Below are positions 14,383 through 22,347 of a DNA stretch of 32,702 bases, one piece after another. Numbering within the stretch: the stretch's first letter is position 1; each line of letters begins with the position of its first letter. The stretch spans positions 1-32,702 of the forward strand of contig CAWIMQ010000010.1 of the NCBI GenBank assembly GCA_963837265.1, written 5' to 3'. Origin of the DNA: DATBLE01 sp963837265. Lineage in GTDB: Bacteria; Actinomycetota; Thermoleophilia; Gaiellales; Gaiellaceae. The notes under the pieces were generated by a model that searched no databases, was not told where the DNA came from, and was given only the letters and a program-made list of their open reading frames with translations. A program made the position numbers and the translations under genes.

Positions 14383-15120
14383 ATGAGTGCCGACGGATCG
14401 GTCGTCGCCGCGCGGGATCTCGCGCGGCGCTACGGAGAGGGAGACACCGCAGTCGACGCGCTCCGCGGAGTGTCGCTCGAGATCGCGGGCGGCCGGCTGA
14501 CCACGGTGATGGGGCCGTCCGGCTCGGGCAAGTCCACGCTGATGCACATCCTCGCCGGCCTCGACCGCCCGACCTCGGGCACGGTGACGATCGGCGACCA
14601 GGAGATCACCGACCTCGGCGACACCGACCTGACCAAGCTGCGGCGGGAGCACATCGGGTTCGTGTTCCAGTTCTTCAACCTGCTGCCGATGCTGTCGGCG
14701 GAGGAGAACATCCTCCTGCCGCTCTCGATCGCCGGTAGGAAGCCGGACCGCGAATTCCTCGACGAGCTGCTCGCGCGGGTCGGACTGGCCAAGCGGCGGA
14801 CGCATCGCCCCTCCGAGCTGTCGGGCGGCGAGCAGCAGCGCGTCGCGATCGCCCGCGCCCTGATCTCGAAGCCGACGGTCGTCTTCGCCGACGAGCCGAC
14901 CGGCAACCTCGACTCGAAGACGGGCGGCGAGATCCTCGAGCTGCTCAGGCACGCGGTCGAGGAGACCGGGCAGACGACCGTGATGGTCACGCACGACGCG
15001 CGCTCGGCATCGATCGCCGACCGCATCCTCTTCCTCGCCGACGGGAACATCGTCCGCGAGCTCCCCCGCTCCGAGCCGCACGACGTGATCCAGGCGATGG
15101 AGGAGATCACCCCGACGTGA
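14383..15120 (+). CDS. ABC transporter ATP-binding protein (MacB/LolD type)
   Basis: Cytoplasmic ATPase that powers the FtsX-type permease encoded next. The 245-residue protein has Walker A GPSGSGKST at 44-52, Q-loop FVFQFFNLLP, signature LSGGEQQ at 146-152, Walker B VVFADEP, D-loop NLD, and the switch His in VTHD. The Q-loop and signature are typical of the MacB/LolD/YknY group, which mediate mechanotransmission or export rather than nutrient import. Start: ATG 14383 is preceded by GAGAGGAG almost touching it and by TAGGGT 9 nt upstream. The stop overlaps the permease GTG in a GTGA, indicating a coupled two-gene operon. Confidence 0.95.
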   Translation: MSADGSVVAARDLARRYGEGDTAVDALRGVSLEIAGGRLTTVMGPSGSGKSTLMHILAGLDRPTSGTVTIGDQEITDLGDTDLTKLRREHIGFVFQFFNLLPMLSAEENILLPLSIAGRKPDREFLDELLARVGLAKRRTHRPSELSGGEQQRVAIARALISKPTVVFADEPTGNLDSKTGGEILELLRHAVEETGQTTVMVTHDARSASIADRILFLADGNIVRELPRSEPHDVIQAMEEITPT

Positions 15121-17672
15121 TCCGGTTCGCGCTCAAGGGCCTCGGGACGCGCAAGCTGCGGACGGGGCTGACCGCGATCGCCATCGTCCTCGGCGTCGCG
15201 ATGGTGACCGGCACTTACATCCTCACCGACTCGATCAAGGGAGCGTTCGGGGGGATCTTCACCGAGATCTACCGCGGCACGGACGCGACCGTGACCGGCA
15301 AGGCCGCATTCGACCTCTCGAACGAGAACAACACCACCGCGCCTCCGTTCGACGAGTCGCTGCTGGCGAAGGTGCGCACGCTGCCGGATGTCGCCGACGC
15401 GGTGGGCGGCGTCGGCGGCGAGGCGCACCTGATCGGCAAGAAGGGCAAGGTGATCGTGTTCGGCGGCGCTCCGAACCTCGGCTTCAGCGTCGATCCGACC
15501 CGGCCCGAGTTCAACTCGCTGTCGCTGGTCTCCGGCGCCTGGCCGAAGAGGGACGAGGTGGTGGTGGACACCGCCACGGCGGACAAGAAGGATCTGGCGA
15601 TCGGCCAGCGGATCGGCGTCCAGGCGAACGGGCCGACCCTGAACATGCGCATCTCCGGGCTCGTCCACTTCGGAGGCGCGAGCAGCCTGGGCGGGGCGAC
15701 GCTCGCCGGCTTCGACCTGCCGACCGCCCAGACGCTCTTCCAGAAGGAGGGGAAGCTCGACCAGATCCGGGCGAAGGCCAAGCCGGGCGTGACGCCGGCG
15801 AAACTTGCGAGCGAGATCCGGCAGATCCTCCCGGCCGGCACGCAGGTGCGCACCGGCGAGGCGCAGGCGCGCGAGGACGCCAAGGACACCGAGAGCTTCC
15901 TCAACTTCCTGCAGGACTTCCTGCTGGCGTTCGGCGGCATCGCGCTCTTCGTCGGCAGCTTCGTGATCGCCAACTCGCTCTCGATCACGATCGCGCAGCG
16001 GACGCGCGAGCTGGGGACGCTGCGGACGCTCGGCGCCTCGCGGCGCCAGGTGATGGGCTCGATCGTCGTCGAGGCGCTCGTGATGGGGGCCTTCTCGTCC
16101 GTGGTCGGGATCTTCCTCGGCCTGGGGCTCGGCACCGGGCTCTTCAAGCTGTTCGACGCGGTCGGCTTCACGCTGCCGAACAACGGGCTCGTGCTGCACA
16201 CGCGAACCGTGATCGTCGCGCTCGTCGTCGGGATCCTCGTCACGCTGGTCGCGAGCCTGCGGCCGGCCTTTCGGTCGACCAGGGTCGCGCCGATCGCGGC
16301 CGTCCGCGAGGGAGCGACCCTGCCCGAGTCGCGCTTCGCGCGCTTCCGCACGCCGGCGTCGGCGGTGCTCGCAACCGGGGGCTTCGCCGGGCTGGCCTAC
16401 GGGCTCTTCGGCCACGGGCTCGGAACGACCAAGGTGCTCGTCTACATGGGGCTCGGAACGGTGCTGGTCTTCTTCGGGGTCGCGCTCCTCTCTGCCCGGG
16501 TCGCCCGGCCGCTCGCGTGGGCGCTCGGCTGGCCCGCCACCCGGCTCGGCGGCGCGGCAGGCTCCCTCGCGCGCGACAACGCGAGACGCAACCCGCAACG
16601 CACGGCCTCGACCGCGTCCGCGCTGATGATCGGCCTGGCGCTCGTCACCCTCGTCGCGGTGCTCGCCGCCGGGATCACGAAGAGCTTCCGCGGCGCCGTG
16701 GAGGACCTGTGGATCTCGGGGTACGCGGTCACCGCCCAGAACAACTTCTCGCCGATCCCGATCGCGGCCGGCGAGGCAGCCGCGAAGACGACGGGCGTCT
16801 TCGCCTACGCGAACGTGCGCGGGGGCGACGCGAAGGTCTTCAACAAGGTGATCCAGGCATCGGCGGTCAACCCGCAGTCGGCCCAGGTCTTCAACCTGAA
16901 GTGGAAGACCGGCTCGAACCGGGTGCTCGCGACGCTCGGCGCACACGGCGCGTTCGTCGACAAGGACTACGCGAAAAAGCACAACCTGTCGATCGGCTCG
17001 CCATTGACGCTCACCTCTCCGAACGGGACCGTGCTCGCGCTCGAGGTGCGGGGGATCTTCGACCCGCCGACGGGCGGCTCCCCCTTCGGCCGCGTGACGA
17101 TCTCCGCTTCGGCGTGGGACCGGATCTACGACCAGCCGGAGAACCTGTACACGTTCGTCCGCATGCGCGGCGGCGAGAACGACGCCAACCGGGCCGCGCT
17201 CGAGCAGCAGCTCGCACGCTTCCCGAACGCGAAGGTGCAGACGAAGCAGCAGTTCATCGACAACCAGATCGGGGGACTGAACGCGATCCTGAACGTCCTC
17301 TATGTCCTGCTCGCACTGTCGGTCGTGGTCAGCCTCTTCGGGATCGTGAACACGCTCGTCCTGACCGTGTTCGAGCGCACACGCGAGCTCGGCATGCTGC
17401 GGGCGGTCGGCATGACGCGCCGCCAGGTGCGCCGCATGATCAGGTACGAGAGCGTGATCACGGCGCTGATCGGCGGCGCGCTCGGGATCGTGCTCGGAAT
17501 CGTGCTCGGCGTCCTGCTGGTCGCCAGGGTCGACTTCATCGTCTTCTCCCTGCCGATCGGCCAGCTGGTCATCTTCGCGATCGCGACGATCGTGGTGGGC
17601 GTGCTCGCCGCCATCTTCCCCGCACGCCGGGCCGCCAGGCTGAACGTGCTCCAGGCGCTCCAGTACGAGTAG
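15117..17672 (+). CDS. ABC transporter permease, FtsX/MacB family (double-domain)
   Basis: Inner-membrane permease of 851 residues with a duplicated FtsX architecture. It has an N-terminal helix (LTAIAIVLGVAMVTGTYIL), a large extracellular MacB periplasmic-core-like region to about 250, three helices with the motif TRELGTLRTLGASRRQVM, a central pair of helices, a second extracellular region, and a second FtsX triplet with TRELGMLRAVGMTRRQVRRM near the C-terminus. The two ELGxLRxxGxxRRQV loops contact the ATPase in this family. It is the usual actinobacterial large permease of unknown cargo; lipids, peptides or cell-wall signalling are all possible. It is coupled by a 4-bp overlap to the ATPase gene. 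Confidence 0.94.
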   Translation: MIRFALKGLGTRKLRTGLTAIAIVLGVAMVTGTYILTDSIKGAFGGIFTEIYRGTDATVTGKAAFDLSNENNTTAPPFDESLLAKVRTLPDVADAVGGVGGEAHLIGKKGKVIVFGGAPNLGFSVDPTRPEFNSLSLVSGAWPKRDEVVVDTATADKKDLAIGQRIGVQANGPTLNMRISGLVHFGGASSLGGATLAGFDLPTAQTLFQKEGKLDQIRAKAKPGVTPAKLASEIRQILPAGTQVRTGEAQAREDAKDTESFLNFLQDFLLAFGGIALFVGSFVIANSLSITIAQRTRELGTLRTLGASRRQVMGSIVVEALVMGAFSSVVGIFLGLGLGTGLFKLFDAVGFTLPNNGLVLHTRTVIVALVVGILVTLVASLRPAFRSTRVAPIAAVREGATLPESRFARFRTPASAVLATGGFAGLAYGLFGHGLGTTKVLVYMGLGTVLVFFGVALLSARVARPLAWALGWPATRLGGAAGSLARDNARRNPQRTASTASALMIGLALVTLVAVLAAGITKSFRGAVEDLWISGYAVTAQNNFSPIPIAAGEAAAKTTGVFAYANVRGGDAKVFNKVIQASAVNPQSAQVFNLKWKTGSNRVLATLGAHGAFVDKDYAKKHNLSIGSPLTLTSPNGTVLALEVRGIFDPPTGGSPFGRVTISASAWDRIYDQPENLYTFVRMRGGENDANRAALEQQLARFPNAKVQTKQQFIDNQIGGLNAILNVLYVLLALSVVVSLFGIVNTLVLTVFERTRELGMLRAVGMTRRQVRRMIRYESVITALIGGALGIVLGIVLGVLLVARVDFIVFSLPIGQLVIFAIATIVVGVLAAIFPARRAARLNVLQALQYE

Positions 17673-17686
17673 CGCGAGAGCCGTCG

Positions 17687-17848
17687 TCAGGCGAGTGCGC
17701 CCGCGAGGAACACCAGGCCGACGATCACGCCGGCGAGGACGGCGACGAGCAGCGCGACGCCGCCGTACGAGAGCATGGGCGTCGTCTCCTCGCGCCCGCG
17801 GCCGACGAGACGCCAGAGGTTCCGGCCGGGCTCCTCGACACGGGCCAT
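17687..17848 (-). CDS. small single-pass membrane protein, unknown
   Basis: A 53-residue product with a charged N-terminal half (MARVEEPGRNLWRLVGRGRE) and one C-terminal hydrophobic helix (YGGVALLVAVLAGVIVGLVF), giving a tail-anchored-like layout. GAGG lies a few bases before the ATG. A longer frame up to 17992 would run into the divergent yqgE gene and is rejected. It converges on the permease gene, whose stop is 14 bp away. I do not recognise a family, so its reality rests on the helix, the ribosome-binding site and its neat fit between neighbours. Confidence 0.55.
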   Translation of the reverse strand: MARVEEPGRNLWRLVGRGREETTPMLSYGGVALLVAVLAGVIVGLVFLAGALA

Positions 17849-17902
17849 GCGCCCTCGATCCCCGCCGTCGCGGACGCGAAACGCGTCGGCCACAATAGGC
17901 GG

Positions 17903-18451
17903 GTGGACTCGTTGAAGGGACAGCTCCTGCTGGCGTCGCCGTCGCTCTTCGACCCGAACTTCCGGCGCACCGTCGTGCTCGTCACCGAGCACACCGACGA
18001 AGGTGCCGCCGGCCTGGTGCTGAACCGGCCGTCCCAGACGGCGGTCGCGGACGCGGTGCCCGACCTGCTCCCGCTCGTCGAGGACGACGAGCGCGTGTAC
18101 GTGGGCGGCCCGGTGCAGGAGTCGGCCGTCCTCGTGCTGGCCGAGTTCGACGACCCGGAGGACGCGGCGATGCTCGTCGTCGGCGATGTCGGCTTCGTCC
18201 CCGGGGACGGCGACTTTCAGCTCCTGGCAGGCTCCACCCGGCGCGTGCGGGTGTTCGCCGGCTATGCAGGCTGGGGACCGGGCCAGCTGGAGGCTGAGCT
18301 GGACGAGTCCTCGTGGATCGTCGAGGGGACCGCTCCCGGTCGTGACCTGTTCGTCGGGCCGGAGGCAGATCTCTGGGGCTCGGTGCTGCGCGGCAAGGGC
18401 GGCGTCTACAAGGTGGTCGCCCTGATGCCGGAGGATCCGTCCCTGAACTGA
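17903..18451 (+). CDS. YqgE/AlgH family protein
   Basis: Cytoplasmic protein of the UPF0301 family, whose biochemical role is not settled. The 182-residue product matches the family from its first residues: SLKGQLLLASPSLFDPNFRRTVVLVTEH, AAGLVLNRPS, YVGGPVQ and VRVFAGYAGWGPGQLEAEL. The GTG is chosen over upstream frames because the family normally starts near this point and CACAAT lies 6 nt before it. Its stop overlaps the ATG of the methyltransferase gene by one base (TGATG), so the two should be translated together. Confidence 0.92.
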   Translation: MDSLKGQLLLASPSLFDPNFRRTVVLVTEHTDEGAAGLVLNRPSQTAVADAVPDLLPLVEDDERVYVGGPVQESAVLVLAEFDDPEDAAMLVVGDVGFVPGDGDFQLLAGSTRRVRVFAGYAGWGPGQLEAELDESSWIVEGTAPGRDLFVGPEADLWGSVLRGKGGVYKVVALMPEDPSLN

Positions 18452-19071
18452 TGGGCCTGCGCGAGCACCTGGAGCCTGCGCTCTACGACCTGACCGTGCG
18501 CGGCTTCGAGCGGCGACCCGACATCGCGGCCGTGCGCGACCGGCTGCTGGCCGGCGCCCAGGGCCGCGTGCTCGAGGTCGGCGCGGGGACGGGCTTCAAC
18601 GTCTCCCACTACCCGGCCGGAACGGAGCTGGTGCTCACGGACGAGCTGGACGGGATGGTCCGGCGGGCGGCGCGACGGGCAGGGCGTGCGGGCCGGAAGG
18701 TGGAGACCGTCGCCGCGGCGGTGGAGCGCCTCCCCTTCCCGGACGACTCCTTCGACACGGTCGCCGCGTCGTTCCTCCTCTGCTCGGTGCGAGACCAGGA
18801 CCGGGCGCTCGCGGAGATCCGGCGGGTGCTGAAGCCGGGCGGCGGCTACCTCTTCCTCGAGCACGTCCGCTCGGCCGAGAGGAGGATCGCCCGGCGCCAG
18901 GACCGCCTGCAGACGCTGTGGAGCGCGTTCGCGTTCGGATGCCGTCCGAATCGGGACACGCTCCCGCGGATCGAGGCGGCGTTCGCCCTGGACGAGATCG
19001 AGCGCGGCATCCTCCCCGCCGGCCCGACGATCGTGCGGCCGTACGTGCTCGGCCGCGCCGTCGCCCGCTAG
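18451..19071 (+). CDS. class I SAM-dependent methyltransferase
   Basis: The 206-residue protein has a Rossmann methyltransferase core: motif I VLEVGAGTGFNVSHYP near 45-60, the acidic strand-2 end ELVLTDELDGM, motif II PFPDDSFDTVAASFLLC, and RRVLKPGGGYLFLEHV. These resemble the UbiE/METTL7-like (Methyltransf_11) group. The substrate cannot be deduced. Its ATG overlaps the yqgE stop by one base, so it is in the yqgE transcript. The C-terminal half has family-like DEIERGILPAGPTIVRPYVLG. After its stop, 166 bp hold only hairpin sequences before the convergent sth gene. Confidence 0.9.
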   Translation: MGLREHLEPALYDLTVRGFERRPDIAAVRDRLLAGAQGRVLEVGAGTGFNVSHYPAGTELVLTDELDGMVRRAARRAGRAGRKVETVAAAVERLPFPDDSFDTVAASFLLCSVRDQDRALAEIRRVLKPGGGYLFLEHVRSAERRIARRQDRLQTLWSAFAFGCRPNRDTLPRIEAAFALDEIERGILPAGPTIVRPYVLGRAVAR

Positions 19072-19130
19072 ACCTCTCGGGGCGGGAAGTCGTGACCGTG
19101 TGACAGCTCTTCCGCCTGTCGCGACAACGA

Positions 19131-19234
19131 CCTCCGCGCGCGGAGGCGAGACCGCGCTCTCGCCGGAGCGCAAGGGCGATCCGCCACGCGCCGCGAAGAA
19201 GGAGAGGGCCCGCGGGGGAACCATGGGTTCCCCC
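19131..19234. repeat. three hairpins between the methyltransferase and sth genes
   Basis: The palindrome CCTCCGCGCGCGGAGG (19131-19146), the stem GGCGAGA/TCTCGCC (19145-19164), and the 9-bp stem GGGGGAACC/GGTTCCCCC with a 3-nt loop (19214-19234) occupy the convergent gap. The last may serve as a shared transcription end, but no T-run follows on either strand. Confidence 0.45.
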
Positions 19235-19237
19235 ACG

Positions 19238-20656
19238 CTAAGTGGCCAGGTGCATCGAGACGGCGCGGAGCTTGTTCGCCGCGTCGAGCGCCGCGACCTT
19301 GTAGGCCTCGGCGAGCGTCGGGTAGTTGAAGACGGTGTCGATCAGGAAGTCGATCGTCCCACCGAGACCCATCACCGCCTGCCCGATGTGCACGACCTCG
19401 GTCGCGCCCGCACCGAAGGCGTGGACGCCGAGCAGCTTGCCGTCGGCCGACGAGACGATCAGCTTCACCAGGCCGTGGCTCTCGCCGAGGATCTGGCCGC
19501 GGGCGAGCTCGCGGTAGTGCGCGACGCCGACCTCGTAGGCGACCGACTCCTCGGTGAGCTCGCGCTCGGTGCGCCCGACGTAGCTGATCTCCGGGATCGC
19601 GTAGATCCCGAAGGGCAGGAGCTCGGGCATCGTGTGGGCCTCGAGCCCGAACGCGTCGCAGGAGGCGAGCCGCCCCTGCTCGGCGGAGGTGGACGCGAGG
19701 CTGGGGAAGCCGATCACGTCGCCGACCGCGTAGACGTGCTCGGCGGCGGTGCGGTAGCGCTCGTCGACCCCGATCCGCCCGCGCGCGTCGGCGGCGAGGC
19801 CTGCCCGCTCCAGGTCGAGCGCATCCGACGCTCCGCGCCGCCCGGCGGAGTAGAAGACGGCGTCGGCCGGAATCTGCTTCCCGCTCGCGAGGCTGGTGAG
19901 CGTCCCGAGCCGGGTCTCACGGACGGCGGTGACCCGCTCGCCGAACCGGAAGACGACGTTCAGGTCGCGCAGGTGGTACTGCAGCGCCTCGACCACCTCG
20001 TGGTCGCAGAACTCGAGCAGCTCGCGACGGGCGTCGACGACGGTCACCCGGGTGCCGAGCGCGGCGAACATCGAGGCGAACTCGATCCCGATCACCCCGG
20101 CGCCGACGACGAGGAGCGTGTCCGGGATCCGCTCGAGCCGCAGGACGATGTCGTCGGAGTCGAGGATCGTCCGCCCGTTGAACTCGATCTCCGGCGGGTG
20201 CTCCGGCTCGGAGCCGACGGCGATCACGACCCGCTCGGCGGCGATCCTCCGCTCGCCGCCGTCCCGCTCGCCGATCGCGAGCGTGTGCGGGTCGACGAAG
20301 CTGGCGGCCCCGTCGAGCAGCGTGACGTGGTTGCGGAGGAGCTGGTCGCGGATCACGCTGCGCTCGCGCTCGACGACCTGGCGGGTCCGGAGGGCGATGT
20401 CCTCGATCCCGATCTCGTCCTTGAGCCGGTAGCCCTGGCCGTAGACGGCACGCTGGTTCAGGCCGGTCAGGTAGAGGACGGCCTCGCGGATCGTCTTCGA
20501 CGGGATCGTCCCCGTGTTCACGCACGCGCCGCCGACCGCGCGCCGCTTCTCGACCAGGGCGACGCGCCGGCGAAGCTTCGCCGCCTGGATCGCGGCCTTC
20601 TGCCCCGCCGGGCCGGAGCCGATGACGAGCAGCTCGAAATCGAAGCCGCCGTCCAT
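19238..20656 (-). CDS. sthA: soluble pyridine nucleotide transhydrogenase
   Basis: FAD flavoprotein that exchanges reducing equivalents between NAD(H) and NADP(H). The 472-residue protein has the FAD-binding GSGPAGQKAA at 13-22, the second dinucleotide fold VVGAGVIGIEFAS, and the pyridine-disulfide dimerisation domain. The redox-motif region reads CVNTGTIPSKT: the first Cys (45) is kept but the second position is Thr, so no CxxxxC disulfide exists. This is the hallmark of Sth rather than dihydrolipoamide dehydrogenase. TATAAC lies 6 nt before the ATG, so the message is probably leaderless. It stands alone, convergent with the methyltransferase gene. Confidence 0.93.
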   Translation of the reverse strand: MDGGFDFELLVIGSGPAGQKAAIQAAKLRRRVALVEKRRAVGGACVNTGTIPSKTIREAVLYLTGLNQRAVYGQGYRLKDEIGIEDIALRTRQVVERERSVIRDQLLRNHVTLLDGAASFVDPHTLAIGERDGGERRIAAERVVIAVGSEPEHPPEIEFNGRTILDSDDIVLRLERIPDTLLVVGAGVIGIEFASMFAALGTRVTVVDARRELLEFCDHEVVEALQYHLRDLNVVFRFGERVTAVRETRLGTLTSLASGKQIPADAVFYSAGRRGASDALDLERAGLAADARGRIGVDERYRTAAEHVYAVGDVIGFPSLASTSAEQGRLASCDAFGLEAHTMPELLPFGIYAIPEISYVGRTERELTEESVAYEVGVAHYRELARGQILGESHGLVKLIVSSADGKLLGVHAFGAGATEVVHIGQAVMGLGGTIDFLIDTVFNYPTLAEAYKVAALDAANKLRAVSMHLAT

Positions 20657-20662
20657 GCGGGT

Positions 20663-20668
20663 GTTATA
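20663..20668 (-). promoter_or_regulatory. -10 box of sthA (leaderless)
   Basis: TATAAC on the minus strand ends 6 nt before ATG 20656, the same spacing as at tyrS, folD and the acylase gene. Confidence 0.5.
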
Positions 20669-20710
20669 CGTCAGGTGCGGGTGACGATGCGGTCGACCCC
20701 CGGGGGCGGG

Positions 20711-20959
20711 TCAGCTCGTCCCGAGGCACGCCCGCAACTCGTGCGGCGTCAGCACCCGCCGTCCGAGCTCGTCCACGGGAGGGACGCAGTCCCTGGCCGC
20801 TCGGAGAACCGTCTCCGGCGAGTCGGAGAACGGGCTGAGGATCTTCGTGCCCTTCAGCAGCACCCGCCCGGGCAACGGCGCAGCGACCGCGGTCAGGTGC
20901 GCCGGCGAGTAGCCCTTCGAGCGCAGGATCTCGTTCGCCTCGTCGATCAGGTCGGCCAC
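20711..20959 (-). CDS. hypothetical protein following gatB
   Basis: An 82-residue product (MADLIDEANEILRSKGYSPAHL...) with one central hydrophobic-to-polar segment and a C-terminal ELRACLGTS. It has no signal peptide or transmembrane helix. The GTG start lies inside gatB, a 13-nt overlap, which argues for translational coupling and for a real gene at the end of gatCAB. I do not recognise a family; its content (Cys58, Cys79, mixed alpha/beta) does not suggest an activity. Position hints at a link with tRNA-dependent amidation, but that is only context. Confidence 0.6.
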   Translation of the reverse strand: MADLIDEANEILRSKGYSPAHLTAVAAPLPGRVLLKGTKILSPFSDSPETVLRAARDCVPPVDELGRRVLTPHELRACLGTS

Positions 20960-22347
20960 GCGTCCAGCTTCTCACGCAGGAGCTCGTTCACGACCTTCGG
21001 GCTCGCCTTCCCGCCCGTCTCCTTCATCACCTGGCCGACGAAGAAGCCGAGCAGGCCCGCCTTGCCGCCGCGGTACGCCTCCACCTGGCCCGGGTTGGCG
21101 GCCAGGACGGCGTCGACGAGCGGCTCGAGCTCGGCGGCGTCCGAGACCGCACGCTCCGCGAGGTAGGCATCGGCGCCGAAGCCCGGGCTCGCGGAGGCGG
21201 CAACCGCCTTCTGCAACGCGTCGCGGGTCAGCTCCTTCGCCGCGGCGGCAACCTTTGCCAGCTCGCCGAGATCCGCACCGGGCGGCACCGGCTGGTTCAT
21301 CGCGAAGTTGAACGCCTCGCGCTCGGCCAGCCCGGCGGCGACGAGGCCGGCGTACACCGGGTCTCGCTCGGTGGTGACGAGCGCCCAGGCGTCCTCGACT
21401 CCCAGCGCCCCCGCCCGGGCGCGAATCGTCTCCCCCGGAAGCGGCGGGAGCTCGCCGCGCAGCCGCTCGACCAGGGCCGGCTCCGGCGCCAGGGGCACGA
21501 GGTCGGGCTCCGGGAAGTAGCGGTAGTCGTCCGCCTCCTCCTTCGTCCGGTGCGGGGTGAGCGTGTCCGTCTCGGGCTCGTAGTCGTAGGTGTGCTGCTC
21601 GACCGTTCCGCCGGACTCGTACAGCGCGACCTGGCTCCGGATCGCGGCGTCGACCCCGCGGCCGATGAACCGGAAGGAGTTCATGTTCTTCAGCTCCCAG
21701 CGCGTGCGCAGCTCGTCCGAGCCGGCGGGCCGGACGGAGACGTTCGCGTCGCACCGGAGCGTCCCCTCCTCCATCCGCGCGTCGGAGATCCCGAGCGACA
21801 CGACGGTCTGGCGGAGGAGCTGCAGGAAGCGCTCGGCCTGACCGGCGGACCGGATGTCCGGCCGGGTGACGATCTCGACGAGCGGCGTGCCGCCGCGGTT
21901 GAAGTCGATCAGCGAGCGCTCGGCGCCGATCTTGCGGCCGGTACCGCCGCCGACGTGGACGGTCTTCGCCGCGTCCTCCTCGAGGTGGGCGCGGACGAAG
22001 CCCACCTCGAACGGCTCGGTGCCGGGCACGGCTAGGGCGCCGCCGACGCAAAGCGGCTCGTCGTACTGGGAGATCTGGTAGCCCTTCGGGTTGTCCGGGT
22101 AGAAGTAGTTCTTGCGGTGGAAGACCGCCCGCCCGGCGATCTCGGAGCCGAGCGCGAGCCCGAGCTTGATCGTCCACTCGACGGCGGTGCGATTCGCCAC
22201 CGGGAGCGCACCCGGATGGGCGAGGCACACGGGACAGGTGCGGGTGTTCTCGGGCGCGCCGAAGCCGGTCTCGCAGCGGCAGAACATCTTCGTCCGCGTC
22301 TTCAGGTGGACGTGGATCTCGAGGCCGACGACCGCTTCCCAGCTCAC
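20947..22347 (-). CDS. gatB: aspartyl/glutamyl-tRNA amidotransferase subunit B
   Basis: Kinase/tRNA-binding subunit of the GatCAB amidotransferase, which makes Gln-tRNA-Gln and/or Asn-tRNA-Asn. The 466-residue protein starts SWEAVVGLEIHVHLKTRTKMFC, has zinc-binding Cys residues (FCRC and CPVC), the PGALPVANRTAVE block, KNYFYPDNPKGYQISQYD and DFNRGGTPLVEIVT, the YqeY-like helical C-domain and a GatB tail. The GTG is chosen because it overlaps the gatA stop in a GTGA and gives the standard N-terminus. The much longer frame to 23097 is an artefact through gatA. Confidence 0.96.
   Translation of the reverse strand: MSWEAVVGLEIHVHLKTRTKMFCRCETGFGAPENTRTCPVCLAHPGALPVANRTAVEWTIKLGLALGSEIAGRAVFHRKNYFYPDNPKGYQISQYDEPLCVGGALAVPGTEPFEVGFVRAHLEEDAAKTVHVGGGTGRKIGAERSLIDFNRGGTPLVEIVTRPDIRSAGQAERFLQLLRQTVVSLGISDARMEEGTLRCDANVSVRPAGSDELRTRWELKNMNSFRFIGRGVDAAIRSQVALYESGGTVEQHTYDYEPETDTLTPHRTKEEADDYRYFPEPDLVPLAPEPALVERLRGELPPLPGETIRARAGALGVEDAWALVTTERDPVYAGLVAAGLAEREAFNFAMNQPVPPGADLGELAKVAAAAKELTRDALQKAVAASASPGFGADAYLAERAVSDAAELEPLVDAVLAANPGQVEAYRGGKAGLLGFFVGQVMKETGGKASPKVVNELLREKLDAWPT

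Noticed and set aside
14430..16982. 850-residue minus-strand ORF opposite the ABC genes
   Set aside because: Low-complexity antisense translation with no domain; the plus-strand ATPase and permease have all motifs.
19214..19234. Intrinsic terminator between the methyltransferase and sthA
   Set aside because: The stem is perfect but no T-run follows on either strand, so it is listed only as a hairpin.
19100..21166. 688-residue plus-strand ORF opposite sthA
   Set aside because: Its composition is antisense-like (Asp/Arg/Val-rich) and it covers sthA, the small gene and the gatB end.
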